The notes under the pieces were generated by a model, which saw nothing but the letters and a program-made list of their open reading frames with translations, did not search any database and was not told the origin of the DNA. 64,000 nt of DNA from a virus: positions 1 through 64,000 of the IMG/VR virus record IMGVR_UViG_3300032291_001290. One strand, written 5' to 3'. Below, piece by piece: positions 23,664 to 32,142 of this stretch; position 1 is the first letter of the stretch; each line of letters opens with the position of its first letter. The position numbers and the translations under genes were made by a program.

Positions 23664-24677
23664 ATGTCTGTAATTCGTGTGTTGTCTGGTTCTTATCGTA
23701 ACGAGCCTGTCAAAGGTGAAATCTTCACACTTGTCAAGGGTTATCAACTTGGTTCTAAAGGTGGTTTTGTGACAGTAAAAAATGAAGGGCAGTTTCCCGG
23801 TCGTCCTGATCAGGTCCGTGTTCAAATCGATAATCAAGAATGTATTCAATTTATGTCAGGCAAGCCTACTGATGAACCTAAGGTCGAAACTGCACAGGAA
23901 TCCGAGAAGGAAGCGATGGATCGTATTGGTAGTCGTTTTCAAGTGCTAGATGAAATGTCTAAGGCATGTATCAGTGGTGACATTCGTGCTATGATTGTGA
24001 GTGGCCCTCCTGGTGTTGGTAAGTCACACGGCGTTAACTTGCAGATGGAAAAGGCAAGTTTGTTTGACAAAATTGCAGGCAAGCGCCCTCGCTTTGAAGT
24101 TGTTAAAGGTGCTATGAGTGGCATCGGTTTGTTTGCTATCTTGTACAAATATTCTGATTCTAAGAACGTGTTGGTGTTTGATGATTGCGATATTTGGGAA
24201 GACCCTGATGCATTGAATGTGTTGAAAGGTGCTTTGGATTCAGGCAAGACTCGCCGAATCAGTTGGAACAAAGACAGTCGCATTTTGCGTGAAGAAGGTA
24301 TTCCCAATACTTTCAACTTCAATGGCTCGGTGATCTTTATCACTAACTTGAATTTTGCTGACCGTCGTAGCAACAAAATCAAGGCTCACTTGGATGCGTT
24401 GCAAAGTCGTTGTCACTATTTGGACCTCACTATTAACAGCGAACGTGACAAAATGTTGCGTATCAAGCAGGTGCATCGTGATGCTGACGGTGGTTTGTTC
24501 AGTGACTATGATTTCACTGAGGAACAATCTGCCGAAGTTATGAATTTCATGTGGGACAATCATTCTAAATTGCGTGAAGTGTCCTTGCGTATGGCTTTGA
24601 AGATTGCAGACTTGGTTAAGATTAGCCCGAGCAATTGGCAGAATCTTGCTAAAGCAACTTGCATGAAAGAACAATGA
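23664..24677 (+). CDS. AAA+ ATPase, 337 aa (second type)
   Basis: Residues 1-65 form a small beta-rich domain (RVLSGSYRNEPVKGEIFTLV) resembling a KOW/SH3-like fold. The ATPase core has Walker A GPPGVGKS (114-121), Walker B VLVFDDCD (D173, D174) and sensor-1 VIFITNLNF with asparagine. It ends with a helical lid. Compared with the 21890 gene the core differs strongly, so this is not a recent duplicate. It may be a MoxR-like remodelling enzyme partnered with the VWA-type protein, but that is unproven. Expressed from its own early promoter. Confidence 0.85.
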   Translation: MSVIRVLSGSYRNEPVKGEIFTLVKGYQLGSKGGFVTVKNEGQFPGRPDQVRVQIDNQECIQFMSGKPTDEPKVETAQESEKEAMDRIGSRFQVLDEMSKACISGDIRAMIVSGPPGVGKSHGVNLQMEKASLFDKIAGKRPRFEVVKGAMSGIGLFAILYKYSDSKNVLVFDDCDIWEDPDALNVLKGALDSGKTRRISWNKDSRILREEGIPNTFNFNGSVIFITNLNFADRRSNKIKAHLDALQSRCHYLDLTINSERDKMLRIKQVHRDADGGLFSDYDFTEEQSAEVMNFMWDNHSKLREVSLRMALKIADLVKISPSNWQNLAKATCMKEQ

Positions 24678-24739
24678 TTGCCGTGTGAAGGCGAGGGGCA
24701 ATGTCAATAAGTCCCCACCCTATTTTTAAAGGAGTTTTT

Positions 24740-24853
24740 ATGTATCAGATATGGGATGGTGATCTTTATTTGTATAGTGTCGAAACCAAATACGAGGCTG
24801 ATGAAGCAAAAGAATCAGGTTTCAAAGTGATAAAGTCTAGCATAGTTATTTGA
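24740..24853 (+). CDS. mini-protein, 37 aa
   Basis: A very short frame (MYQIWDGDLYLYSVETKYEA and on, ending IKSSIVI) with a perfect AAAGGAG ribosome site 6 nt before the ATG, directly after the AAA+ gene and before a terminator. The amphipathic beta-then-helix-then-beta composition looks like a real small protein (GFKVIKSS). Function unknown. Confidence 0.6.
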   Translation: MYQIWDGDLYLYSVETKYEADEAKESGFKVIKSSIVI

Positions 24854-24873
24854 CGTTGATAGCGTTTTTTCAG

Positions 24874-24897
24874 GGGAGACTAAGGTCTCCCTTTTTT
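24874..24897 (+). terminator. rho-independent terminator
   Basis: GGGAGAC (24874-24880), loop CTAAG-like, GTCTCCC (24885-24891), T-run to 24897. Ends the early cluster. Confidence 0.93.
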
Positions 24898-24906
24898 ACC
24901 TGTTTG

Positions 24907-24936
24907 TTTGCATTCTTTATTAAGACTATATATAAT
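24907..24936 (+). promoter_or_regulatory. sigma70-type promoter abutting the start codon (24943)
   Basis: TTTGCA (24907-24912), 18-nt spacer, TATAAT (24931-24936). Transcription is predicted at 24943, which is the A of the ATG, and there is no Shine-Dalgarno. Confidence 0.65.
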
Positions 24937-24942
24937 GTAAAG

Positions 24943-25950
24943 ATGGTAGAACTAAAAACAGCAGAACACTTAATTTACTTTATGCAAGGTGATAATATTA
25001 GCCTTAGTCGTTATGACGAAAGGTTCATTAACAGCCTAGCCTCAATCTCACAGGTCACTACCAATCAAATAGGATTGTTCAATAGATTATTACACAAATA
25101 CAATAGGCAATTTGCAAAGCATGAATTATTTCCTGAACAACTTGTAAAGTTACCTTGGACAATGAAGGTGGTTGAGAGTTCACCTCAATATACTGACGGA
25201 CATATTTCTATAGAGAACAACACAATTATTTTCAAGTGTCCATACAATAGGAATTTTATTACTGAATTTAGGAATCAACCACTAAACAAGTTTGCATGGA
25301 ATAAAGAAACTAGATGGTATGAAATCAAGTATGGAATTTATTCTTTGAAATTTCTTATTGATACTGCTAACAAATTTTTTGAAACAATTCACTACTGCGA
25401 AAAAACATTAGCAATTATTGATGAATTACTTCCATACGAAACAGCAAAGTATTGGGAACCAACATTAGTAAAAGTAAATGGTAACTTGATGATTGCCGCA
25501 TCAAACGCCTATTTGGATGAGGCTATCAAAGATATAAAGTTAGACACAGATCCTATCACATTGTCTATGTTAGTATTTTACGGAATCAATATTGATTCTA
25601 GCCTATACGATACAAATGATGCAACAGAATCATTCTTTGCTAATAGGTATAATGAAATTGAAGTTTCAAATATACTAAATATAATACCCTGGCTGCAAGA
25701 AATAAATTGTGATCATGTTTATTTTTCTGGATCTTCATTAATTGCCGCAAATATTTCCTTGTTGAGAAAAAAATTAAAAGAAGCAAACATAACATTTACT
25801 GATAGTAATACTACTGTTTTCCCCAATGAAAATTCTTTTACGTTTCCTATTTTAATTAAACTTAAAAGAAAATTTGTATCACCGAATGACTCATTCAGAG
25901 TTGGAAAAATAATTCAACTTGTAAATTCACAACCAATAGAGATTAAATGA
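24943..25950 (+). CDS. HARP-like domain protein upstream of UvsW, 335 aa
   Basis: Residues about 25-55 form a helix resembling zinc-less phage DNA-binding segments (TTNQIGLFNRLLHKYNRQF). About 85-135 read IIFKCPYNRNFITEFRN, then FAWNKETRWYEI and LKFLIDTANKFF, which matches the logic of the HARP domain of SMARCAL1-type annealing helicases (F/YN, W near the middle, terminal F). It overlaps uvsW by 4 nt. An annealing or fork-remodelling partner of UvsW is therefore plausible. The ATG at 24943 is preferred over upstream in-frame triplets, which would lie across the terminator and promoter. Confidence 0.5.
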   Translation: MVELKTAEHLIYFMQGDNISLSRYDERFINSLASISQVTTNQIGLFNRLLHKYNRQFAKHELFPEQLVKLPWTMKVVESSPQYTDGHISIENNTIIFKCPYNRNFITEFRNQPLNKFAWNKETRWYEIKYGIYSLKFLIDTANKFFETIHYCEKTLAIIDELLPYETAKYWEPTLVKVNGNLMIAASNAYLDEAIKDIKLDTDPITLSMLVFYGINIDSSLYDTNDATESFFANRYNEIEVSNILNIIPWLQEINCDHVYFSGSSLIAANISLLRKKLKEANITFTDSNTTVFPNENSFTFPILIKLKRKFVSPNDSFRVGKIIQLVNSQPIEIK

Positions 25951-27425
25951 AACAATGTAAAATAATAGTTAAAGATGAAGTCAACGTAAAACTTGAGGGT
26001 CTTGAATTAGGTGAACGTAGGGCACTAATGAAGATGTTTGAGTATGAGATTCCAGGTGCTAGATATCTACCGAGTGTTAAACTTGGTAGATGGAATGGTA
26101 AGGTAAGTTATTTTAGTTTGGCTGGTAGCACATACATCAACTTACTAGCAGAGATATTGCCTGTACTTGACAGGGCAGGGTACGACATTGAATTAGAAGA
26201 TACTAGAGATTATATAACCAACTTTGAATTCGCTGAAGTGTCCGAGGATACGTTCAAGCATAAGAATTGGCCTAAAGGACATCCTATTGAAGGTCAACCA
26301 GTTGTGTTGCGTGACTATCAAATAAGTATTGTTAACAACTTCTTAAAGAACCCACAATCACTACAAGAGATTGCTACAGGTGCGGGTAAAACATTGATGA
26401 CAGCTACGCTCAGTCATAGTATAGAACAATATGGTCGTAGTATTGTTATTGTACCAAACAAAAGTTTAGTAACACAAACAGAAGCAGATTATATTAATCT
26501 AGGATTAGATGTTGGTGTTTACTTTGGTGATAGAAAAGAATACAACAAGACACACACTATATGTACTTGGCAAAGCCTGAACAACATGCTTAAGAAAACA
26601 AAAAGCGGTGAAGCAGAAGTAGAAATCGGAGACTTCATTGAAGGTGTTGTTTGTGTTATGGTTGATGAAGTGCATATGGCAAAGGCTGATGCACTTAAAA
26701 CATTATTAACAGGTGTGTTTGCTAAAGTACCTATTCGCTGGGGTTTAACTGGAACTATTCCTAAAGCAAAGTTTGAAGCACAGTCTTTATTTGTTAGTTT
26801 AGGGCCTGTCATCAGTAAATTATCAGCAAGCGAATTACAGGATCAAGGGGTTTTAGCACAGTGCCATGTAAACATTGTGCAACTAAAAGACGATGTAGAG
26901 TTCAGCAATTACCAAAGTGAGTTGAAGTTCCTCACTAGTGATGATAAGCGAATGCAGAAGATTGCTCAATTAGCAAATACTGTTAAAGATACAGGCAACA
27001 CTCTGATTTTAGTTGATAGAATCGAAGCTGGGCAATTACTTCATTTGAAACTTGAAGAATTGGGTGTACCGGAAGAGAATGTAGTATTCGTTTCAGGTAA
27101 CACTAAAGGCACAACAAGGATAGAACACTATGATGATATTGCTACAGCAACTAATAAAATCATTATTGCAACATACGGAGTAGCCGCAGTTGGTATCAAC
27201 ATTCCTCGCATCTTTAATGTAATGCTATTAGAACCCGGTAAGTCATTCGTTAGAGTTATCCAATCGATTGGTCGTGGCATCCGCAAAGCAGAAGATAAAG
27301 ATTTTGTGCAGATTTGGGATATCACAAGCTCCTGTAAATTTGCCAAAAGACATTTAACACAAAGAAAAACTTATTATAAAGAGGCTAACTATCCATTTGA
27401 TATTGAAAAACTTTCATACAAGTGA
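25947..27425 (+). CDS. uvsW: UvsW-type DNA helicase/annealing enzyme
   Basis: SF2 helicase that remodels forks and removes R-loops at the early-to-late replication switch. The 492-residue protein (T4 UvsW 503) has an N-terminal DNA-binding domain (about 1-100), the Q-like motif LRDYQ (121-125), Walker A ATGAGKT (143-149), DEVH (240-243), motif III LTGTIPK, and motif VI QSIGRGIRK. Complete in all helicase motifs. Coupled to the HARP-like gene. Confidence 0.95.
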   Translation: MKQCKIIVKDEVNVKLEGLELGERRALMKMFEYEIPGARYLPSVKLGRWNGKVSYFSLAGSTYINLLAEILPVLDRAGYDIELEDTRDYITNFEFAEVSEDTFKHKNWPKGHPIEGQPVVLRDYQISIVNNFLKNPQSLQEIATGAGKTLMTATLSHSIEQYGRSIVIVPNKSLVTQTEADYINLGLDVGVYFGDRKEYNKTHTICTWQSLNNMLKKTKSGEAEVEIGDFIEGVVCVMVDEVHMAKADALKTLLTGVFAKVPIRWGLTGTIPKAKFEAQSLFVSLGPVISKLSASELQDQGVLAQCHVNIVQLKDDVEFSNYQSELKFLTSDDKRMQKIAQLANTVKDTGNTLILVDRIEAGQLLHLKLEELGVPEENVVFVSGNTKGTTRIEHYDDIATATNKIIIATYGVAAVGINIPRIFNVMLLEPGKSFVRVIQSIGRGIRKAEDKDFVQIWDITSSCKFAKRHLTQRKTYYKEANYPFDIEKLSYK

Positions 27426-27437
27426 TAGAATAATACT

Positions 27438-27938
27438 ATGCGTATATTAACATTGGACAATTCATTTTATAATCTAGAAACACTCCCGGAAGAGATTGAT
27501 GACTTGAGGTTTGCAATACTAGATAATAGCAATACTAGTAATGTAGACTATCATTATATTCCATTAATATTCTTAGAGAGTTTCAGTGCTCCGGCACTAG
27601 TACTAAAGATAGGTAATAGTACAATAAAGATGCCAGTTGATTGGCAAATATTAATTGGAGAAAAAGAACACGGAGACTTAGAAACATTACCACTAACAAG
27701 TATTAATGATAGGGGATTCAATGCTTTTGAATTCAATCCACTAACAAGTTTCAGTCCTAGCTTTTTACCAATTGAGATTGTAGATATTTACCATGATGTA
27801 ACTTGGTATGCACCTAGATTAAAAAACGGGCAATTCTTGTGTGTTCCTATTGATGATGGTGATAAACCTAGATGTGTTTATTTTGTAAAAGAAATTAGTC
27901 GTAATTGCGAAATAGTAGATTATTCACAGGCATTTTAA
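27438..27938 (+). CDS. conserved T4-like protein, 166 aa
   Basis: Beta-rich soluble protein with LIFLESFSAPALVLKIG, KMPVDWQILIG and LPLTSINDRGFNAFEFNPLT, a pattern I recall near uvsW in other T4-like phages with no assigned function. The tail YAPRLKNGQFLCVPIDDG is equally conserved in memory. Starts 12 nt after uvsW and ends 1 nt before the next gene, so probably in the uvsW operon. Confidence 0.7.
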   Translation: MRILTLDNSFYNLETLPEEIDDLRFAILDNSNTSNVDYHYIPLIFLESFSAPALVLKIGNSTIKMPVDWQILIGEKEHGDLETLPLTSINDRGFNAFEFNPLTSFSPSFLPIEIVDIYHDVTWYAPRLKNGQFLCVPIDDGDKPRCVYFVKEISRNCEIVDYSQAF

Positions 27939-27939
27939 A

Positions 27940-28533
27940 ATGGCAACTAGAAAACCCGCAGTACCTGTTGACGAGAAATTTGAAAAACAAGACTTTGATT
28001 TGTTTGATGCATTAGCGGCTATAGATAAAAAAGATTATGATTATTATGATAGGCTAACAGAAGAACAGCAACGAAAATTTGTAGCCTACATGATGATTCA
28101 TTGGACTAGTGCTATCAAAGGATCGTCTGAACTACAGCAGTACTATTTGCAAAGTATTGATTATCATGCTAACAAGTATTATTTCAATGAGAATGTACAG
28201 AAACATCCTAAACTACAATGGTTGATGTTGTGTGCAAGTAGTCCAGGAGTAGGAAAACAATTTCATCAATGGATACCCGGTATCAATCAAAAGGTAGGTA
28301 AATTAGAAGCACCTGCTAAATTAAAAGAAATTAAAGAATACTATAAAAAGATATATCCAAAAGCAATCGAATCTGATATCACCGAAGTATCTGAAATATT
28401 TGTAACGTCACATAAAAGAAAATGTCAATTAGCAAAACTATTTCCTAATCTAAAACAAACTGATATCGAAACATTAAATGAAGTTATAACTGATAAACAA
28501 ATTGCAGAATATGAAAGAGAACTTGGCAACTGA
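27940..28533 (+). CDS. possible clamp-loader small subunit (gp62-like)
   Basis: A 197-residue, nearly all-helical protein. The layout resembles T4 gp62: an N-terminal F-x-x-I-x-x-I-D-K-K segment (LFDALAAIDKKDYDYYDRL), a central N-rich helix, HPKLQWLMLCASSPGVGKQF followed by HQWIP (T4 has a basic KRYGKW at this point), then YYKKIYPKA and a final lysine-containing helix. No gp44 large subunit lies in the window, so the context does not confirm it. No ATPase motif; GVGK here is not in a P-loop context. Confidence 0.45.
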   Translation: MATRKPAVPVDEKFEKQDFDLFDALAAIDKKDYDYYDRLTEEQQRKFVAYMMIHWTSAIKGSSELQQYYLQSIDYHANKYYFNENVQKHPKLQWLMLCASSPGVGKQFHQWIPGINQKVGKLEAPAKLKEIKEYYKKIYPKAIESDITEVSEIFVTSHKRKCQLAKLFPNLKQTDIETLNEVITDKQIAEYERELGN

Positions 28534-29215
28534 TTTACCCGCAAAATACGGATGTGAGTTTTGCAAACGTGACTTCTTAAAAGAAAGCACAGTGTTAAAA
28601 CACGTATGTGAACACAAACGTAGATGGATGGAAAAAGACAAGCACGGAAATCGTTTAGGATTTCAGTCTTGGATTCAGTTTTATAAAAAGAATACTGCAA
28701 GTAAAAAACATAAAACCTACGAAGAATTTATCAGTAGCGCATACTATATTGCATTTGTAAAATTTGGTAATTACTGTGTGAATATCAATGCAGTAAACCC
28801 GAGCAGATTAGTAGATTGGTTACTAAAGAATCAAATTAAAATTGACAACTGGACTAGTGATTCAGTTTACACAAAATATTTGATAGACCATTTAAAAATT
28901 GAAGATGCATTTGATGCTATACATCGTAGTGTAGAACAATGTATAACTTTAGCAACTGATGCAGGTATACAACCCAATGACGTTTTACGATATGGCAATG
29001 TCAATAAAATTTGTTATGCGATTACATCTGGTAAAATTAGTCCTTGGATGTTGTACTGTAGTGACAGTGGTGTAAAATTTTTAGAATCATTAAATCCAGA
29101 TCAAGTTAAAATAATATCAGACTATATAAATCCAGAACAATGGGCATTGAAGTTTCATCGTGAACCAAATATTAAACAACAAATCCAAGATACTCTCAAA
29201 CAAGCAGGGTACTAG
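28511..29215 (+). CDS. zinc-finger protein, 234 aa
   Basis: Starts inside the end of the previous gene (ATG 28511, overlap 23 nt). Residues 13-40 carry a C2H2-like finger: CEFCKRDFLKESTVLKHVCE, followed by HKRRW. The rest is helical with RLVDWLLKNQ, a long middle region and NPEQWALKFHREP near the end. Probably binds DNA or a replisome protein. I remember similar finger-bearing proteins in marine T4-like phages but not their role. Confidence 0.7.
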   Translation: MKENLATDLPAKYGCEFCKRDFLKESTVLKHVCEHKRRWMEKDKHGNRLGFQSWIQFYKKNTASKKHKTYEEFISSAYYIAFVKFGNYCVNINAVNPSRLVDWLLKNQIKIDNWTSDSVYTKYLIDHLKIEDAFDAIHRSVEQCITLATDAGIQPNDVLRYGNVNKICYAITSGKISPWMLYCSDSGVKFLESLNPDQVKIISDYINPEQWALKFHREPNIKQQIQDTLKQAGY

Positions 29216-29396
29216 AGTACGCATACCCTGGAAGAAAGGTGATACTATTAGTGATTGGAACGAAACATGTGCATGGGCTATGGAACAGTTCGGATTACCC
29301 GGTACTAGATATTATACTCACTCAGTGGAAGATTACATGGACTTTTACTTTCACAAAGAAGAAGATGCTATTCATTTTAGTTTGAGGTGGTTATAA
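29160..29396 (+). CDS. LxW-tail mini-protein 1
   Basis: A 78-residue protein. The only plausible start is GTG 29160, inside the previous gene by 56 nt; the conserved part begins near residue 18. The pattern WNETCAWAMEQFGLPGTRYY, then DYMDFYFHKEEDAIHF and the terminal SLRWL, matches members 4 and 9 of the array (W-N-E, helix, FG-x-P/R-G, strand, acidic turn, F-x-L-x-W). The codons for LRW (TTGAGGTGG) also form a possible Shine-Dalgarno for the radical SAM gene 4 nt downstream. Confidence 0.65.
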   Translation: MNQILNNKSKILSNKQGTRVRIPWKKGDTISDWNETCAWAMEQFGLPGTRYYTHSVEDYMDFYFHKEEDAIHFSLRWL

Positions 29397-29399
29397 ACT

Positions 29400-30629
29400 A
29401 TGGAACCAATTAAATGTGATTTAGCATTCGGCTCAGTCAATGTAGTAACAAACAACAATTATACAATTTGTTGCGTAGCTAGAGACTCCGTTCTTAATAA
29501 AAAACAAAATATCAGACTTCCGCACGTTGAAAAAATTAATGTTGAACCATTGCGTGAAATTCGCAGGTCACTTATAAACGGAGAGTTCCATTCAGCGTGT
29601 AGTAATTGCCAAGAAGGTGAAAAACTTTCTTCTATCTCACTGCGTACAATATGGAACAATGCATTAGAAAAATATAATATACCTATAACCGAGTTTGTTG
29701 ATCCTAATGATATGCGATACCTAAGTTATGCTTTTGGTAATAAGTGTAATAGTAAATGCATGATGTGTGGGCCGTCGAGTAGTGATTTATGGACAGATGA
29801 ATTTAATAAAATATGGTCTAAAACCCGACGTATTCAATTACCATTAGTAACACCCTCAAGCCAAATACATAAAAATAGCATCAGTGAAATGCTTGATACA
29901 TATCCAAACTTAGAACACATAACTTTATTGGGCGGAGAACCAACTATTATCGAAGAACATGTTTTCATGTTGGAAAAATTAATTAGTCAAAATAAAAGTA
30001 AAAATATTGAGTTGTCATATGTTACTAACTTGACAGGAATTAATGATGAATTAATTAATCTTTGGGGTAATTTTAAATCTGTTGGGTTTAATGTTTCAAT
30101 AGATGGATTTGATAAAGTTAATGAATACATTAGATATCCTTTTAAATGGAATAAAACTGATACCAACTTACGCACTATACTACAACATGCTAAAGACAAT
30201 AAATCAAAATTTAGTGCTAGTCTCAGTGCCACACTAAACCTTTATAACTGCATAGATATAGGAAATCTGATTGAGTATTGGTTTAATATTAGTAAAGAAT
30301 ACGATAATTTAAATTCAGGTATTTTAATTACTAGAGTAGTATATCCTGATTATACTAATTTAAATATTAGTTCAGTAGAACATCGTCAGCAAGGTAAACA
30401 AAAATTATTTGAGTTGTTGGACAAAATTAAAAAAGAACCCTATATTAATCCGTCGTATGAACAAAATATTAATTTAGTATTAGGACTTTTGGATGAACCA
30501 AAAACAACTAATGAAGCACTAATTAATGATGCAAAATATTTTATTACAGAGTCTGACAAATATAGAAATAGGAATATAAAAGATTTTATTCCTAAATTAT
30601 ATAATGACTTGTTTAAGGATAAAGATTAA
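29400..30629 (+). CDS. N-twitch radical SAM protein (second copy)
   Basis: A 409-residue paralogue of the 4854 protein with the same cysteine plan: N-terminal set C24, C25, C67, C70, and radical SAM CxxxCxxC at C116, C120, C123, followed by LGGEPT. It is inserted between mini-genes 1 and 2 of the LxW array, with ribosome site AGGTGG supplied by the end of mini-gene 1. No epimerase or aminotransferase is adjacent here, so its substrate may differ, possibly a small peptide such as an array product. Confidence 0.88.
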   Translation: MEPIKCDLAFGSVNVVTNNNYTICCVARDSVLNKKQNIRLPHVEKINVEPLREIRRSLINGEFHSACSNCQEGEKLSSISLRTIWNNALEKYNIPITEFVDPNDMRYLSYAFGNKCNSKCMMCGPSSSDLWTDEFNKIWSKTRRIQLPLVTPSSQIHKNSISEMLDTYPNLEHITLLGGEPTIIEEHVFMLEKLISQNKSKNIELSYVTNLTGINDELINLWGNFKSVGFNVSIDGFDKVNEYIRYPFKWNKTDTNLRTILQHAKDNKSKFSASLSATLNLYNCIDIGNLIEYWFNISKEYDNLNSGILITRVVYPDYTNLNISSVEHRQQGKQKLFELLDKIKKEPYINPSYEQNINLVLGLLDEPKTTNEALINDAKYFITESDKYRNRNIKDFIPKLYNDLFKDKD

Positions 30630-30884
30630 ATGTCACTTGAACAAGAACTAATGGAAAAAATGTCCAAAGAACTAGCAAAAGAAATTGACGAAGGTATTAT
30701 GTCAGACATGTTAATTGAGATTGGTTGGACTCCTGTTGAATTTTATTTTCAAGATAACTATCACGCTAACGATGTTAATTTTTGGTTGTTAAAACATTGC
30801 AAAAGTGATTGGCGTAGATTTGAAAAAAAATATTTGTTTGAAGATGTAAAAGAAGCTGAATGGTTCATATTGAGGTGGCTATGA
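30630..30884 (+). CDS. LxW-tail mini-protein 2
   Basis: An 84-residue protein beginning 0 nt after the radical SAM stop. The N-terminal half is charged and helical (MSLEQELMEKMSKELAKEI). The C-terminal half has VEFYFQDNYHANDVNFWLLK and ends EDVKEAEWFILRWL. The LRW codons (TTGAGGTGG) lie 1 nt before the next ATG (30881), placing a Shine-Dalgarno-like AGGTGG inside the conserved tail. Confidence 0.7.
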   Translation: MSLEQELMEKMSKELAKEIDEGIMSDMLIEIGWTPVEFYFQDNYHANDVNFWLLKHCKSDWRRFEKKYLFEDVKEAEWFILRWL

Positions 30885-31111
30885 ATAGCAAACAAAGACG
30901 CAAATCAAAACGTGCCCATCCTCATCATATTACTATCCATGCTCAATCAAATGAGATATACTTAGAGCATGATATAAAAGTAGTAAAGGCGTTTGAATGG
31001 TGCAAGAAAAAATGCAAAGGTCATGTTGCAAGAATTTACTTTCACGATAAAGCTATATTTAAATTTAGTAATCAAAAGGATGCAATGTATTTTGCATTGA
31101 AATGGATATGA
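30881..31111 (+). CDS. LxW-tail mini-protein 3
   Basis: A 76-residue basic protein (MNSKQRRKSKRAHPHHITIH) with start ATG overlapping the previous TGA. The C-terminal half is AFEWCKKKCKGHVARIYFHD, then FKFSNQKDAMYFALKWI. The helix with W-C, the F-x-F strand and the K-D-A turn before (F/Y)xLKW follow the array consensus. The following start ATG at 31102 is built from the AAATGG (K-W) codons. Confidence 0.7.
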   Translation: MNSKQRRKSKRAHPHHITIHAQSNEIYLEHDIKVVKAFEWCKKKCKGHVARIYFHDKAIFKFSNQKDAMYFALKWI

Positions 31112-31413
31112 TTAAAAAGCGTCAAATGACTAATAAATTATACGGGACTAACGGTGGCTGGGCCGCAATGCGTAATGTGAACCATGATGGTACAGGTAGT
31201 GTGTATGGTATGCCTTACCATCAAATAACTCCAATTGTGTCTAGCGGAGAATGGAATGAAATGGTTGAATGGTGTGTGTTTACATACGGACCAAGCGGTA
31301 CAGAAAATAAACCGGGAGTATGGACACCAAATGAAAGATGGTATGCTAATAATTCTAAGTTTTGGTTTAAAGACAAAAAAGATTGTGAATGGTTTTTGTT
31401 AAGATGGCAATGA
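31102..31413 (+). CDS. LxW-tail mini-protein 4
   Basis: A 103-residue protein; ATG 31102 lies in the K-W codons of the previous gene (a second ATG at 31108 overlaps its TGA). It contains GEWNEMVEWCVFTYGPSGTE, related to member 1, then a strand and the tail FWFKDKKDCEWFLLRWQ. The tail codons AAGATGGCAATGA hold both an AAGA-type ribosome site and the next ATG. Confidence 0.7.
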   Translation: MDMIKKRQMTNKLYGTNGGWAAMRNVNHDGTGSVYGMPYHQITPIVSSGEWNEMVEWCVFTYGPSGTENKPGVWTPNERWYANNSKFWFKDKKDCEWFLLRWQ

Positions 31414-31649
31414 CATATGTGCTTAATTATTTTGATGGTGCTAAAGGATGGGAAAATTCTAATCCAGGATGGCATGAAGCTATTATATACAATAACTCAC
31501 CCGATAAACATGAAAAAATGTTAGAATGGTTGTATAATAAAGTTGACAATGTTGAAAGACATGCTCGGTGGATTTGGTGCCAAGATCATGGTAAATTTAA
31601 ATTTAGATACGAGCGTGATTATATAATGTTTACATTAACATGGCAATAA
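31410..31649 (+). CDS. LxW-tail mini-protein 5
   Basis: A 79-residue protein starting on ATGA with the previous stop. HEKMLEWLYNKVDNVERHAR, WIWCQDHGKFKF and the tail YERDYIMFTLTWQ match the array consensus. The codons for T-W-Q-stop (ACATGGCAATAA) contain the next start ATG at 31640, out of frame by one. Confidence 0.7.
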   Translation: MTYVLNYFDGAKGWENSNPGWHEAIIYNNSPDKHEKMLEWLYNKVDNVERHARWIWCQDHGKFKFRYERDYIMFTLTWQ

Positions 31650-31864
31650 CTATTAAACTCAAAGATCGGCTACAGGCTGAAGAAGAACAATGGCTAGCAA
31701 AGAACATAGGACCTAGAATGCATTATCTTCATAATAGCATAGGGGGTCAAGGCTGGATAGTTAAAATGGAAAAGTATTCAAGGTATGATGTACCTAATAC
31801 TTGGACGTTAACATTAGAAGATGATAGATATGCTACAATTTTTTTATTAATGTTTCCGCAATGA
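31640..31864 (+). CDS. LxW-array mini-protein 6 (divergent tail)
   Basis: A 74-residue protein with the start built from the previous W codon (ATGGCAATAACT, MAIT). The body shows EEQWLAKNIGPRM, a W-containing middle and the tail RYATIFLLMFPQ, in which L-x-F replaces LxW. Included by position, size and junction logic rather than tail identity. Confidence 0.6.
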   Translation: MAITIKLKDRLQAEEEQWLAKNIGPRMHYLHNSIGGQGWIVKMEKYSRYDVPNTWTLTLEDDRYATIFLLMFPQ

Positions 31865-32142
31865 CTAATATACCTAAATCTTTTCAAGATTATGACGATA
31901 ATGATCCTATGATAGAGCATAGAAAGAACCGTTGGAAGTATTGGGAAGCGTTAAAAATTGTGCGTAAAGAATATATGGCATCATTGAATAAGGTAGATAG
32001 CCAGTTTGATGCCTATGACTTTGAGGATTATCTTGAAGCCAATTATGGAATAAAGATGAACATAGTAAACGGAAACATTACTGATGGGTATAAGATTATG
32101 GATGAGAAAAAATATATAATATTTTTATTAAAGTATCAATGA
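31861..32142 (+). CDS. LxW-array mini-protein 7 (LKYQ tail)
   Basis: A 93-residue protein joined to both neighbours by ATGA overlaps (CAATGA junctions). Helical N-terminus (MIEHRKNRWKYWEALKIV), acidic loop, then a strand and the tail MDEKKYIIFLLKYQ. W of the consensus is Y. Function unknown. Confidence 0.65.
   Translation: MTNIPKSFQDYDDNDPMIEHRKNRWKYWEALKIVRKEYMASLNKVDSQFDAYDFEDYLEANYGIKMNIVNGNITDGYKIMDEKKYIIFLLKYQ

Noticed and set aside
28220-28270. GVGK in the possible gp62-like protein as a P-loop
   Set aside because: No strand, no Walker B and a helical surrounding; not an ATP-binding site.
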